NCBI RefSeq assembly: GCF_014280935.1
Contig: NZ_JACLZI010000006.1
Span: 1-64,000, forward strand
Source: Aquibacillus kalidii
GTDB taxonomy: Bacteria > Bacillota > Bacilli > Bacillales > Amphibacillaceae
Length of the DNA: 64,000 bases
Direction: 5' to 3'
Part shown: positions 39,854-48,739 of the stretch, in pieces
Position numbering within the stretch: the stretch's first letter is position 1
Layout of the letters: each line of letters begins with the position of its first letter
The notes under the pieces: generated by a model
What the model was told of the DNA's origin: nothing
Seen by the model: the letters and a program-made list of their open reading frames with translations, nothing else
Databases searched by the model: none
Program-made: the position numbers and the translations under genes

Positions 39854-40231
39854 TTTAATAATTCCACTTTATTAGTCAAAACGGAATTACCATAAATCAA
39901 GCCAAATAAGAGTAACCAAGATTAGTACAAGATATAAACGGTATGGCATTTTCTACTGTACACAACTTAGCCCCTAGGGAAACGAAAAGGGTTTAAGTTC
40001 TTGTTTCGACTAAGAATTACATATTTAGTCAGTACAGTTTCTTAAAAAGAAGACAAGATCCCTAGCTTAAAAATCCCTCATAATAAGTAAGTTTTGTAAT
40101 TTAATCTATAATGACTACAGCTACAAGCACCTCTCCTTTATTACCCGTTTTTAAATATATAAGTTTGTTTTTACCAAGTAATATTTCTTATAACTTATAA
40201 TTGTTCCCATTCCGACAAAATTCTATGCAAA
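39854..40231. other. Gene-free region upstream of pst
   Basis: 378 bp of AT-rich sequence with no credible reading frame or ribosome site on either strand; only the PhoP box that follows is recognisable. Confidence 0.7.
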
Positions 40232-40288
40232 TTTACATAACCTTTACATTCAATTAACTCTGAGTTAAAAATTGTGCGTTACTATAAA
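40232..40288 (+). promoter_or_regulatory. PhoP box and promoter of pstSCAB-phoU
   Basis: Four half-sites at exact 11-bp steps: TTTACA (40232), TTTACA (40243), TTAACT (40254), TTAAAA (40265). A -10 TATAAA follows at 40283-40288. This is the classic layout of an activated PhoP promoter. Confidence 0.9.
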
Positions 40289-40352
40289 GGTGAGGCAAAG
40301 AGGAACAAGCCTTTATCAAATCAAAAACCAATTTAGTAGGGGGAACAAAGAA

Positions 40353-41372
40353 ATGAAGAAAATGAAATTATTTGCACTAGCTGCACTGTTAATGTTTGTA
40401 ATGGGAGTTCTTGCAGCATGTGGATCAGAAAAAGAGGAAGGCACAGAAAAAAGTGAAGAATCTAAAAATGAAGCAAGTGCAAATGAAGGATCCGAAAAAT
40501 CAGAAGAAAGTGAAGCATTATCTGGTCCTGTTGCAATTGATGGATCATCAACAGTTTTACCAATAATGGAATACTTAACTTATGAGTACAACCAAGTACA
40601 ACCTGATGTAAAAACAACACTTAATTCTTCAGGTTCTGGTGGCGGATTTGAAAAATCTACGGTTGGTGAAATTGATTTCAGTAACGCTTCTCGTCCTATA
40701 AAAGATGAAGAGAAAGCAACTGCTGAAGAAAATGGTATTGAGTTTGTTGAACTAGAGCTTGCTTATGATGGATTATCAGTAGTTGTGAGTCAAGAGAATG
40801 ATTTCCTTGAAAATATTACGCTAGAAGAATTAAGAAAAGTATTCTTAGCTGATAGTGGCGCAACAAAGTGGTCAGATGTAAATCCTGACTGGCCAGAAGA
40901 ACCAATTACAATCTATAGCCCAGGGCATGATTCAGGAACATTTGATTATTTCAATGAAGTAATCCTTGAAGAAAAGCCAATGCGTGAAGGGGAAGGTGTA
41001 ACACTTTCTGAAGATGATAACACATTAGTTACTGGTATTAAGAGTGATCCATATGCAATTGGGTACTTTGGTTATGCTTACTATGCTGCTAACCAAGATT
41101 CATTAAAAGTGCTTGGTATAGATAATGGTGATGGTAACCCAGTAAAACCTAATGGCGATACAATTCAAGATGGTTCTTATTCACCACTTTCAAGACCACT
41201 ATTCACTTATGTGAACGTATCTTATATGAAAGATAAACCACAAGTTTATGATTTTGCTAAATATACATTAGAAAATGCTGGTGCTGCTGCAGAAGAAGTT
41301 GGATATGTTGCATTACCAGAAGAGAAATATCAAGAGCAATTAGATGAAATTAAAGAAAAAGCGGGTAAATAA
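40353..41372 (+). CDS. pstS: Phosphate-binding lipoprotein PstS
   Basis: 339 residues from ATG 40353 (AGGGGG upstream). A lipoprotein signal ends at C23 (GVLAAC). A Glu/Ser-rich linker (about 26-58) precedes the binding domain. Phosphate-loop residues are seen in DGSSTVLPI, NSSGSGGGFEKS, NASRPIKDEE and SPGHDSGTFDYF. Captures phosphate outside the membrane for PstCAB. Confidence 0.96.
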   Translation: MKKMKLFALAALLMFVMGVLAACGSEKEEGTEKSEESKNEASANEGSEKSEESEALSGPVAIDGSSTVLPIMEYLTYEYNQVQPDVKTTLNSSGSGGGFEKSTVGEIDFSNASRPIKDEEKATAEENGIEFVELELAYDGLSVVVSQENDFLENITLEELRKVFLADSGATKWSDVNPDWPEEPITIYSPGHDSGTFDYFNEVILEEKPMREGEGVTLSEDDNTLVTGIKSDPYAIGYFGYAYYAANQDSLKVLGIDNGDGNPVKPNGDTIQDGSYSPLSRPLFTYVNVSYMKDKPQVYDFAKYTLENAGAAAEEVGYVALPEEKYQEQLDEIKEKAGK

Positions 41373-41462
41373 TTATCTGGTTTAAGTGGTGATGAAAACG
41401 GGTCAGCCCTAATCAATACTAGGTCTGGCCCTACACCTACGTTTATAGAAAAGGGGTTATTC

Positions 41463-42428
41463 ATGGTGAACGCACAAGAAAAACAAGCATATACCGTTCA
41501 GGACAAACGGCAGTATTCCGTTCAAGACATGATAAATAAAAATAAAAATAAAAAAAGTATAACTAATTTTACAGAAAAGGCTGTGCCAGTGTTCTTATTA
41601 CTGTGCGCGATTATTTCCGTTCTAACAACTATTGGAATTCTATTTACTTTGTTAAGGGAATCCATTACCTTTTTTTCAAAAGTATCACTATCAGATTTTT
41701 ATTTTGGGACTGACTGGTCTCCGTGGACTGAGAAGTTTGGCGTTGCCCCATTAATTGCTGGGACACTTTTAATTACATTTATTGCGATCTGTGTAGCATT
41801 ACCAATAGGGATTGCATCTGCAATCTTTTTAAGTGAATATGCAAGTCAAAGAACAAGGAAAATAATTAAACCAATACTAGAAATATTGGCTGGGATACCA
41901 ACTGTAGTCTATGGATTCTTTGCTCTTACATTTGTGTCCCCATTATTAGGGTCATTTATTACAGAAATGAAAATATTTAATGCACTCAGTGCTGGGATTG
42001 TAGTTGGAATAATGATTATTCCAATGATTGCTTCGTTATCTGAAGATGCAATGAATGCTGTACCAAATAGTTTAAGAGAAGGTGCGTTAGGATTAGGTGC
42101 TACTCGCCTTGAGGTTGCTATAAAAGTTATTATTCCAGCGGCATTATCAGGAATTATTGCTTCTGTTGTATTAGCGTTATCTCGTGCGATTGGTGAGACG
42201 ATGATTGTTACTATTGCAGCGGGAGCAACCCCAAATCTAACGTTAGATCCGACTCAATCTGTTCAAACTCTAACTGCTTTTATTGTTCAAGGTGCAACGG
42301 GTGATACATCTTATCATTCAACAATATATTATAGTATCTATGCAGTAGGGATTACATTATTTGCATTTACATTAATTATGAATATACTTGCTCAATATAT
42401 TTCCCGTAAATTTAGGGAGGATTATTAA
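41463..42428 (+). CDS. pstC: Phosphate ABC permease PstC
   Basis: 321 residues with a long polar N-terminus and six membrane helices. The permease EAA loop is SLREGALGLGATRLEVAIKVIIPAALSGI, and ILAGIPTVVYGFFAL is typical. Pairs with PstA. The ATG follows AAAAGGGG. Confidence 0.96.
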   Translation: MVNAQEKQAYTVQDKRQYSVQDMINKNKNKKSITNFTEKAVPVFLLLCAIISVLTTIGILFTLLRESITFFSKVSLSDFYFGTDWSPWTEKFGVAPLIAGTLLITFIAICVALPIGIASAIFLSEYASQRTRKIIKPILEILAGIPTVVYGFFALTFVSPLLGSFITEMKIFNALSAGIVVGIMIIPMIASLSEDAMNAVPNSLREGALGLGATRLEVAIKVIIPAALSGIIASVVLALSRAIGETMIVTIAAGATPNLTLDPTQSVQTLTAFIVQGATGDTSYHSTIYYSIYAVGITLFAFTLIMNILAQYISRKFREDY

Positions 42429-42429
42429 T

Positions 42430-43308
42430 ATGAATCATCAAAATGTTCAACCTAGTAAAAACCAAATAAAAACAAGAGTAATCCAAAATGTTATTTTTCG
42501 GTCTTTATTCTTTGTTGCTATTACCATAGCGCTAGTTTTCTTAGCGTTATTAATTTATCGAATATTAAACCAAGGTATTGGTTATGTCACAATAGATTTT
42601 TTGAAAAACTTCCCAGCGCCATACATCGATAAAGCCGGAATATTTGCCGGAATAATGGGTTCTTTATCGATGATGGCCATAACAGCACCGGTCGCGGTAG
42701 TTGTAGGGGTTTCGACAGCTTTATATCTAGAAGAATATGCAGCCCAAAATAAATTCACTAGATTTATTCAGGTTAATGTTCAAAATCTAGCAGGTGTTCC
42801 ATCTATTGTTTTTGGACTGCTTGGCTTAACATTTTTCGTGTATTTATTTAACTTTGGATACACTTTAATTGCTGGTGCTTTAACGATGAGCCTATTAGTC
42901 CTTCCAGTTATTGTCGTTGCAGCTCAGGAGGCTATTCGATCCGTTCCGAAAGAATTAAGAGAAGCATCAATCGGAATGGGAGCGACAAAGTGGCAAACGA
43001 TTTGGAGAATTGTACTACCAGCTTCTGTGCCTGGTATATTAACAGGCTCGATCTTAGCGTTATCTCGTGCAATTGGTGAAACTGCTCCATTAATTATTGT
43101 TGGAGCGGCTACAGCTATTTACACAATACCAGATTCCTTCTTATCGAAATATACAGTCATGCCTATTCAAATATATAGTTGGACATCAAGACCACAGGCG
43201 GAATGGCAAAATGTTGCAGCAGCAGGAATTATCGTTCTACTAGTCATTTTATTGGTCATGAATGCTATCGCTGTATGGATAAGAAATAAATTTCAAAATA
43301 GATATTAA
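42430..43308 (+). CDS. pstA: Phosphate ABC permease PstA
   Basis: 292 residues, six helices; EAA loop ELREASIGMGATKWQTIWRIVLPASVPGI. The start ATG 42430 follows GGGAGG inside the pstC end; upstream frames are not supported. Begins 1 nt after the pstC stop, so translation is coupled. Confidence 0.96.
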   Translation: MNHQNVQPSKNQIKTRVIQNVIFRSLFFVAITIALVFLALLIYRILNQGIGYVTIDFLKNFPAPYIDKAGIFAGIMGSLSMMAITAPVAVVVGVSTALYLEEYAAQNKFTRFIQVNVQNLAGVPSIVFGLLGLTFFVYLFNFGYTLIAGALTMSLLVLPVIVVAAQEAIRSVPKELREASIGMGATKWQTIWRIVLPASVPGILTGSILALSRAIGETAPLIIVGAATAIYTIPDSFLSKYTVMPIQIYSWTSRPQAEWQNVAAAGIIVLLVILLVMNAIAVWIRNKFQNRY

Positions 43309-43320
43309 AGAGGGGTTAAT

Positions 43321-44094
43321 ATGACAGTAATTACTTCTAATCAACATGCATTTGATATTTCGGATTTCAATCTATGGTATGGATCAAGTCAAGCACTTTT
43401 TCACATAAATATGGAAATTCCTCGTAACAAGATTACTGCAGTAATTGGGCCGTCAGGTTGCGGTAAATCGACAATGTTAAAAACTTTAAATAGAATGATA
43501 GAAATGGTCCCAAATGTGAATACTTCGGGTTCTATAAAATATAATGATAATGACATATTTAGTAAAGGACAAATGGTTGAAGAATTGCGTACACATGTTG
43601 GGATGGTATTTCAGAAGCCTAATCCATTTCCAAAATCGATCTACGATAATGTAGCATATGGACCTAGAATTCATGGAATTAGGAAAAAGAAAATACTAGA
43701 TGAAGTAGTTGAGAAAAGCTTACGGGATGCGGCTATTTGGGATGAAGTAAAGGATAGATTAAATCAAAATGCATATGGTTTATCTGGTGGACAGCAACAA
43801 CGTTTATGTATTGCAAGATGTTTAGCAATAGAACCAGATGTTATATTGATGGATGAACCAACTTCTGCACTAGATCCGATATCTACTTTAAAGGTTGAGG
43901 AACTTATTAAGGAGTTAAAAGATAAATATACGATTGTAATTGTCACTCATAACATGCAGCAAGCAGCACGAATTTCCGATAAGACAGCATTTATGCTTAA
44001 TGGAGAGCTAGTTGAATTTACAGATACAGATACACTGTTCTCTAATCCTAAGGATAAAAGAACAGAAGATTACATTACTGGTCGTTTTGGCTAG
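43321..44094 (+). CDS. pstB: Phosphate ABC ATPase PstB
   Basis: 257 residues. Walker [11 protein letters not shown]-loop [11 protein letters not shown], signature [18 protein letters not shown], Walker [13 protein letters not shown] and H-loop [10 protein letters not shown] are intact. Energises PstCA. Only one pstB is present, whereas B. subtilis has two. Confidence 0.97.
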   Translation: MTVITSNQHAFDISDFNLWYGSSQALFHINMEIPRNKITAVIGPSGCGKSTMLKTLNRMIEMVPNVNTSGSIKYNDNDIFSKGQMVEELRTHVGMVFQKPNPFPKSIYDNVAYGPRIHGIRKKKILDEVVEKSLRDAAIWDEVKDRLNQNAYGLSGGQQQRLCIARCLAIEPDVILMDEPTSALDPISTLKVEELIKELKDKYTIVIVTHNMQQAARISDKTAFMLNGELVEFTDTDTLFSNPKDKRTEDYITGRFG

Positions 44095-44111
44095 AAGGGA
44101 AGTAATGCAAC

Positions 44112-44768
44112 ATGGTAGGTAGAGAGCAATTTCAGGATGAGCTGGAAAAGGTAAAGGGTAAAATCATTGAGCTAGCTTACGGTGCAGAAAAACTACTAAA
44201 TCAAGCAGTTGATGCCATATACAATAGTGATATAGAACTGGCTAAACAAGTTATTGCATATGATAAAGAACTAGATAAGAAGGACATGGAAATCAACGAG
44301 GCTGCTATTCTATTAATTGCAAAGCAGCAGCCAGTTGCTTCAGACCTCCGTAGGCTAATTGTTGCTATTCGTATATCTTCAGATTTGGAGCGGATGGGAG
44401 ATAATGCCAAGAATATTGCTAAATCTACGATCCACCTAGGTGAAGATCACGGTATTGATATTCACAAATCAATAAAGGATATGAAAGATGTTGCTGTGAA
44501 AATGATTGATATCTCTGTAAAAGCCTATGAAAACGAAGATATAACATTAGCGAGAAAACTAGGGGAGTTGGATGACTTAATCGATGGTATGTATTCTAAT
44601 ATGCTTCGAGAGTTATTAGAGGAAACAGCTACTAATCCACAAAAAATCCAGCATATAATGCAGATGGCTTTTAGTGGAAGGTATGTAGAGCGTTTCGGTG
44701 ATCATGCTACAAATATTGGTGAAAACATAATGTATCTTGTAAAAGGTGAGTCATGTGATCTAAATTAA
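44112..44768 (+). CDS. phoU: Phosphate signalling protein PhoU
   Basis: 218 residues, two three-helix PhoU bundles with RISSDLERMGDNAKNIAKS and FSGRYVERFGDHATNIGENI as metal-binding motifs. Links PstSCAB to the PhoR sensor and lowers uptake under phosphate excess. The start follows GAAGGGAAG. The pst operon of B. subtilis does not carry phoU as I recall. Confidence 0.95.
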   Translation: MVGREQFQDELEKVKGKIIELAYGAEKLLNQAVDAIYNSDIELAKQVIAYDKELDKKDMEINEAAILLIAKQQPVASDLRRLIVAIRISSDLERMGDNAKNIAKSTIHLGEDHGIDIHKSIKDMKDVAVKMIDISVKAYENEDITLARKLGELDDLIDGMYSNMLRELLEETATNPQKIQHIMQMAFSGRYVERFGDHATNIGENIMYLVKGESCDLN

Positions 44769-44770
44769 TT

Positions 44771-44815
44771 CATATAAAGAAGCATCATGGGATTCCTTGA
44801 TGCTTCTTTATATGA
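44771..44815 (+). terminator. Terminator of pst-phoU
   Basis: 17-bp stem CATATAAAGAAGCATCA / TGATGCTTCTTTATATG, loop of 11 nt. It also ends at the 3' side of the convergent gene. Confidence 0.85.
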
Positions 44816-44821
44816 CTTTTG

Positions 44822-45358
44822 TTATTGGTTAGCTATTGTCTCTGCTACTTCTTCGTGCGTCATATCACTAGTTAAATTGAACTCACCAATTTGAACTTTG
44901 GTACTGTAATTATTCTCCTCGAGAAAAGCACTAAATTCATTTGGATCTTCAATTATTTTTGCGGCATGAAGCATTTGAACGATAGTAGCGAGCGACATTC
45001 CAGGTTCAATACGTAGTGTATAAGTTGCTGGTTCATCTTTTTCTATAGCTTTAGGGTCTTCCTCTACTTTTGGATCCTCTTCAATCTCTGGTTGTTCCTC
45101 CCTATTGGGTTCTTCTTCCACTTCTGGTTGATTCTCTTCTTTTTTCTCTGCAGATTCCTGATTGGATTGATTCTGATCAGTTTCCGTTTCTTCAACTGAT
45201 TTTTTGGTAATAAAATATCCTTCAGATTCCAGTTTTTGAATCATTTCATTAGTAGTTAGTTCAATCTGTTTCTCATCATGACCTAGGTAGTACGTAATCA
45301 ACATGACAATACATGCAGACAATATGCCTAGTGAAAATGCTCTAAGTATCTGTTTCAT
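44822..45358 (-). CDS. Membrane-anchored MltG-like (YceG N-part) protein
   Basis: 178 residues from ATG 45358. Membrane anchor (about 5-24), an acidic linker of repeated E-E-P/E-D-P units (about 55-112), then a domain LRIEPGMSLATIVQMLHAAKIIEDPNEFSAF that matches the LysM-like subdomain of endolytic transglycosylase MltG. The catalytic MltG part is missing, so this is a binding or regulatory protein at most. Position fits yqzC of B. subtilis. 10 nt after its upstream partner. Confidence 0.75.
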   Translation of the reverse strand: MKQILRAFSLGILSACIVMLITYYLGHDEKQIELTTNEMIQKLESEGYFITKKSVEETETDQNQSNQESAEKKEENQPEVEEEPNREEQPEIEEDPKVEEDPKAIEKDEPATYTLRIEPGMSLATIVQMLHAAKIIEDPNEFSAFLEENNYSTKVQIGEFNLTSDMTHEEVAETIANQ

Positions 45359-45368
45359 AGGAACGCCT

Positions 45369-45722
45369 CTAGCTTTCTTGTGAGAATTGATGAACAATTG
45401 AGTTGACATCATACTCACTGAGATTGGTTCGTTTTGCTATTTCATTAATCGAATGGCCTTGTTTATGCATATGGTTGATTCTTCTAATCAAAGGGGTTTG
45501 GGTCTGTTGTGTATTAATATTTCCCATGTCTAAAGAATCGTCTGCAAGTAACTCCTCTTCCAATACTTTAATTTTCTTTTTAATTTGGTAAGTTTCCTGT
45601 AAAGATGTTATGGACACTTGCTCTAATTGATCTTCTAATTGTTTGAATTTATCCGATAGAAAAAAGGATATTACAAACAAGAATACTGCTACTATTCCTA
45701 ATGCTATAATACTGTTAATCAC
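45369..45722 (-). CDS. Membrane protein with coiled coil and C-terminal HTH-like end
   Basis: 117 residues. An N-terminal membrane segment (about 3-22), a coiled coil (about 26-62), then INEIAKRTNLSEYDVNSIVHQ, which reads as a helix-turn-helix of the type that follows stalled or sensing proteins. Length and place match yqzD. DNA binding is not shown. First gene of the reverse-strand pair. Confidence 0.7.
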   Translation of the reverse strand: MINSIIALGIVAVFLFVISFFLSDKFKQLEDQLEQVSITSLQETYQIKKKIKVLEEELLADDSLDMGNINTQQTQTPLIRRINHMHKQGHSINEIAKRTNLSEYDVNSIVHQFSQES

Positions 45723-45828
45723 ATGCTTCCCTCCAGTTTGTACAAGTATAGTTATAACATATCTTATAGACGTTGGAAAATGTCAAAAAAATTAAGCCAT
45801 AAAAAGTGAAGAACTTTGTCATGTTTGC

Positions 45829-45857
45829 TTGAAATAAAGAAAGATATTTGGTAATAT
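45829..45857 (+). promoter_or_regulatory. Promoter of rpmG
   Basis: TTGAAA (45829-45834), 17 bp, TAATAT (45852-45857). Confidence 0.55.
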
Positions 45858-45924
45858 TAATAAGTCTGAAAATGATGATAGAAATTTGATAATTAGTTAT
45901 TGATAAAGGTTTGGAGGGATAACA

Positions 45925-46074
45925 ATGCGTGTAAACATCACTTTAGCTTGTACTGAAACAGGCGATCGTAATTATATTACAACTAAAAATAAACGTAAGC
46001 ACCCTGAACGTTTAGAGCTTAAAAAATATAGTCCGCGTCTGAAAAGATATACTCTTCATCGCGAAACTAAATAA
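45925..46074 (+). CDS. rpmG: 50S ribosomal protein L33, zinc-free type
   Basis: 49 residues from ATG 45925 after GGAGGG: begins [20 protein letters not shown] and ends TLHRETK. Zinc-binding forms have CxxC pairs near 9/12 and 36/39. Here only C9 remains (T12, S36, L39), so zinc binding is lost. A perfect hairpin terminator follows. Confidence 0.95.
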   Translation: MRVNITLACTETGDRNYITTKNKRKHPERLELKKYSPRLKRYTLHRETK

Positions 46075-46100
46075 TATAATTTGGTTGTATAAAAACGTAA

Positions 46101-46127
46101 CTCTTACCAGTACTGGTAAGAGTTTTT
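46101..46127 (+). terminator. Terminator of rpmG
   Basis: 22-bp perfect palindrome (46101-46122) followed by TTTTT. Confidence 0.85.
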
Positions 46128-46145
46128 CCGTATCAGGGAAGAAGT

Positions 46146-46172
46146 GGGACAAGGGACCTGTCCCCATGTCCC
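46146..46172. repeat. 27-bp near-palindromic GGGACA/TGTCCC element
   Basis: GGGACAAGGGACC ... GTCCCCATGTCCC is almost its own reverse complement. I recall similar GGGACAGGTCCCTTGTCCC sequences scattered in Bacillaceae genomes. It is wedged between the rpmG terminator and yqgN. Confidence 0.6.
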
Positions 46173-46189
46173 GATTGGGGTGGATACAT

Positions 46190-46747
46190 ATGGTTGGTAA
46201 GGATGATCTTAGAAAACAGGTGCTGTCTAAGTGGCAATCTATTGATCCTTTAAGAAAGTGTAAAATAGAGGAAACTCTGTCACAACACCTATACAATAGT
46301 CAGCTTTGGAAACGATCGAAGACAATTGGTATTACAGTATCTCAATCACATGAATGGGACACGAAACAGATTATTAAAGGGGCCTGGAAAAATAACAAAA
46401 CAGTATGTGTGCCGAAATGTATCCCTAGTACACATGAGCTTGACTTTTATAAAATTGATTCCCTAGACCAATTGGAAGTAGTCTATTATAATCTTCTAGA
46501 GCCAAATCCGAATTTGACAGCTCCTGTAGAGAATAATAGTATCGATTTGTTAATTGTACCCGGGATAGTTTTTGATAGACAAGGATACCGAATTGGATAT
46601 GGTGGCGGTTATTTTGATCGGTTCCTTAATGACTATAAGGGCGAAACTATAGCACTTTTATCTAACTTTCAACTTGTTGAGCGAATTCCTATGGAAGCTT
46701 TTGATATTCCAGTCCGCAGCTTGATTACCGAAGAAGGAATATATTAA
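46190..46747 (+). CDS. yqgN: 5-formyltetrahydrofolate cyclo-ligase
   Basis: 185 residues from ATG 46190 behind GGGGTGG. Makes 5,10-methenyl-THF from 5-formyl-THF with ATP. Motif RIGYGGGYFDRFL and DLLIVPGIVFDRQG are typical. In-frame codons upstream run through the palindromic repeat and are unlikely to be translated. Confidence 0.94.
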   Translation: MVGKDDLRKQVLSKWQSIDPLRKCKIEETLSQHLYNSQLWKRSKTIGITVSQSHEWDTKQIIKGAWKNNKTVCVPKCIPSTHELDFYKIDSLDQLEVVYYNLLEPNPNLTAPVENNSIDLLIVPGIVFDRQGYRIGYGGGYFDRFLNDYKGETIALLSNFQLVERIPMEAFDIPVRSLITEEGIY

Positions 46748-46835
46748 CATCTATTTTTAACGTCGCAGAAGCATATTCTTCTTTCTCAAAGGCCAAACTA
46801 ATTGTACATTCTAATGAGAAGGAAGGATGTTAAAA

Positions 46836-47024
46836 ATGCGTCTATTTGTGGTGCTTAGTTCTTTATTAGTTGGAGTTGGAATGATTTTTAAATCTAGGTA
46901 TAAAATTATGAATACATTAATGGCGGTTTCTGTTATTAGAAAAGCATTTGTGTCGATATCGATGAATATGCCCTATATTCGCAAAAGAGTATTACCAAGT
47001 ATTTTCGGACGTTCAGCATCGTAA
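46836..47024 (+). CDS. Small hydrophobic protein (yqgO position)
   Basis: 62 residues from ATG 46836, 9 nt after GAAGGAAGG. One membrane segment (about 3-20), then a basic tail KSRYKIMNTL ... RKRVLPSIFGRSAS. It sits between yqgN and gluP as yqgO does in B. subtilis. Function unknown. Confidence 0.7.
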   Translation: MRLFVVLSSLLVGVGMIFKSRYKIMNTLMAVSVIRKAFVSISMNMPYIRKRVLPSIFGRSAS

Positions 47025-47045
47025 TTAGCTGAACGTTTTATTTTT
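47009..47045 (+). terminator. Terminator after small hydrophobic gene
   Basis: Stem ACGTTCAGC / GCTGAACGT then TTTTATTTTT; overlaps the 3' end of the gene. Confidence 0.8.
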
Positions 47046-47194
47046 GTCGTGTCATAATTGGAGCTACTTTGTAGTAATTCATTTTGGTGCTGTTAAAGTC
47101 TTGAATAAGTTTTTTAAAAGGAGTATATGTACCTTCCCTGATTATTAACGGCTTTTAAAAAGATCGTGTTATTATAAAGGATAGGGGGGATATC

Positions 47195-48739
47195 ATGTAT
47201 TTAAATGAAAATTATTTTTACAATCGTTTAGCTTATCAATTAATTCATGATCATCATTTTGAAATAATCTATATTAACTCTATGCAAACTGAAATGGTGC
47301 TTGAGAAAAAAATAAAAGGTTCCTCTCACGTGGTTCGCTTGATGCACCGCCAGTTCGATTGGAGAAACCATTTACAGCTTGATGTGGATCAAACGGTTAT
47401 GAAGTTATCGAAATTAAAACAGTTTATTTTAGGTAACGGTGTACATGTGCATAATATCTATATTGCAGAAAAGCCCCCTGTAGATGAATGGGAATCGATA
47501 AAAAAAACAATCGAATTAAAGAATAGAAAGTTTACTAAACTAAGTACATATTATGCAGACGAGTTAGATAGGAAAGCAGAAATAAATCGTTTTTTTGATT
47601 ATATTGGATTAGACTTCAAACCAATCGATTATCCTGACAACGAACTAGAAATGGAACGTCTAACCCATTACCTCAAGACGATGGTTGCTGGTGAGTTTCA
47701 AAAGAAACAAAACGAAACCGAAAGCCTTTTTCGAAATGGAAAACCTAGGTTAACTTATTTCATACTAATCGCAAATATCATTCTATTTGTTTGGATGGAA
47801 TTAAATGGCGGAACAAACTCAGCAACTACTTTAATACAATATGGAGCAAAATATAATCCGGCCATATTAGATGGGGAATGGTGGCGGATTATAACTTCGA
47901 TGTTTATACATATAGGTCTATTACATTTAGTAATGAATATGTTTGCTCTATACTATGTAGGTTCAGCTGTGGAACAGATATATGGCAATATTCGTTTTTT
48001 TGTCATTTACTTTTTAGCTGGAATCTTAGGTAGCTTGACGAGTTTTGCTTTAAATCCCCAATTGGCAGCGGGTGCGTCGGGAGCTATATTTGGTTTGTTT
48101 GGGGCACTCTTATTTTTTGGATTGATTCACCGTCGGGTATTCTTTCAGACAATGGGGAAAAATATTATTTTTGTTATTGTATTTAATATTATATTTGGCT
48201 TCTCCATACCAGAAATAGATAATGGAGCCCACCTAGGTGGATTGCTAGGAGGTTTTCTAGGAGCTAGCATTGTTAATTTACCAAAGAAAAACAAATTTTT
48301 GATTCAAGGCATAGCCTTACTATCCTATCTTTGTATAACAACTGGTTTTGTGATCTACGGTACTAGTAATAGTACTGTAGATGAAACACTATTTATACAA
48401 CAATCCCAAGAGCTAATTCAAAAGCAAGAATACAATCAAGTTATCGATTTAACAACAGATGCAATGGAATATGCAGACACTTATGAAGCAGAACTATTAT
48501 TTAATCGAGCTTATGCTTACATTAAAGAGAATAGAGTGGAAGCAGCCCAGAAAGACCTAGAAAGTGTGGTGGAAATGAAGCCAGAATTTGCTGAAGCGCA
48601 CTACAACCTTTCGTTAATTTATAATAACCAACGTAAATTTGAAAAAGCCCTAGAGCATGTGGAAAAGGCTCTAGAGCTTCAACCAAATAAGAGGGATTGG
48701 CAGGAATTACATCAACGGTTGCTGGAAGCAGTAGGATAA
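47195..48739 (+). CDS. gluP: Rhomboid intramembrane protease GluP
   Basis: 514 residues. A soluble N-terminal domain (1-180), rhomboid core (about 185-385) with HLVMNMFAL, the active-site serine S295 in AAGASGAIFG and histidine H346 in NGAHLGG, then a C-terminal TPR part (about 395-510). Cuts membrane helices. B. subtilis YqgP is linked to quality control of the magnesium transporter MgtE. Its 3' end overlaps the convergent gene by 28 nt. Confidence 0.95.
   Translation: MYLNENYFYNRLAYQLIHDHHFEIIYINSMQTEMVLEKKIKGSSHVVRLMHRQFDWRNHLQLDVDQTVMKLSKLKQFILGNGVHVHNIYIAEKPPVDEWESIKKTIELKNRKFTKLSTYYADELDRKAEINRFFDYIGLDFKPIDYPDNELEMERLTHYLKTMVAGEFQKKQNETESLFRNGKPRLTYFILIANIILFVWMELNGGTNSATTLIQYGAKYNPAILDGEWWRIITSMFIHIGLLHLVMNMFALYYVGSAVEQIYGNIRFFVIYFLAGILGSLTSFALNPQLAAGASGAIFGLFGALLFFGLIHRRVFFQTMGKNIIFVIVFNIIFGFSIPEIDNGAHLGGLLGGFLGASIVNLPKKNKFLIQGIALLSYLCITTGFVIYGTSNSTVDETLFIQQSQELIQKQEYNQVIDLTTDAMEYADTYEAELLFNRAYAYIKENRVEAAQKDLESVVEMKPEFAEAHYNLSLIYNNQRKFEKALEHVEKALELQPNKRDWQELHQRLLEAVG

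Noticed and set aside
39808-40230. 29-codon frame with ATG at about 40110 upstream of pst
   Set aside because: No ribosome site and no hydrophobic or conserved pattern.
45970-45990. Zur-box-like CGTAATTATATTAC in rpmG
   Set aside because: Lies inside the coding region and the spacing of the half-sites is wrong by two bases.
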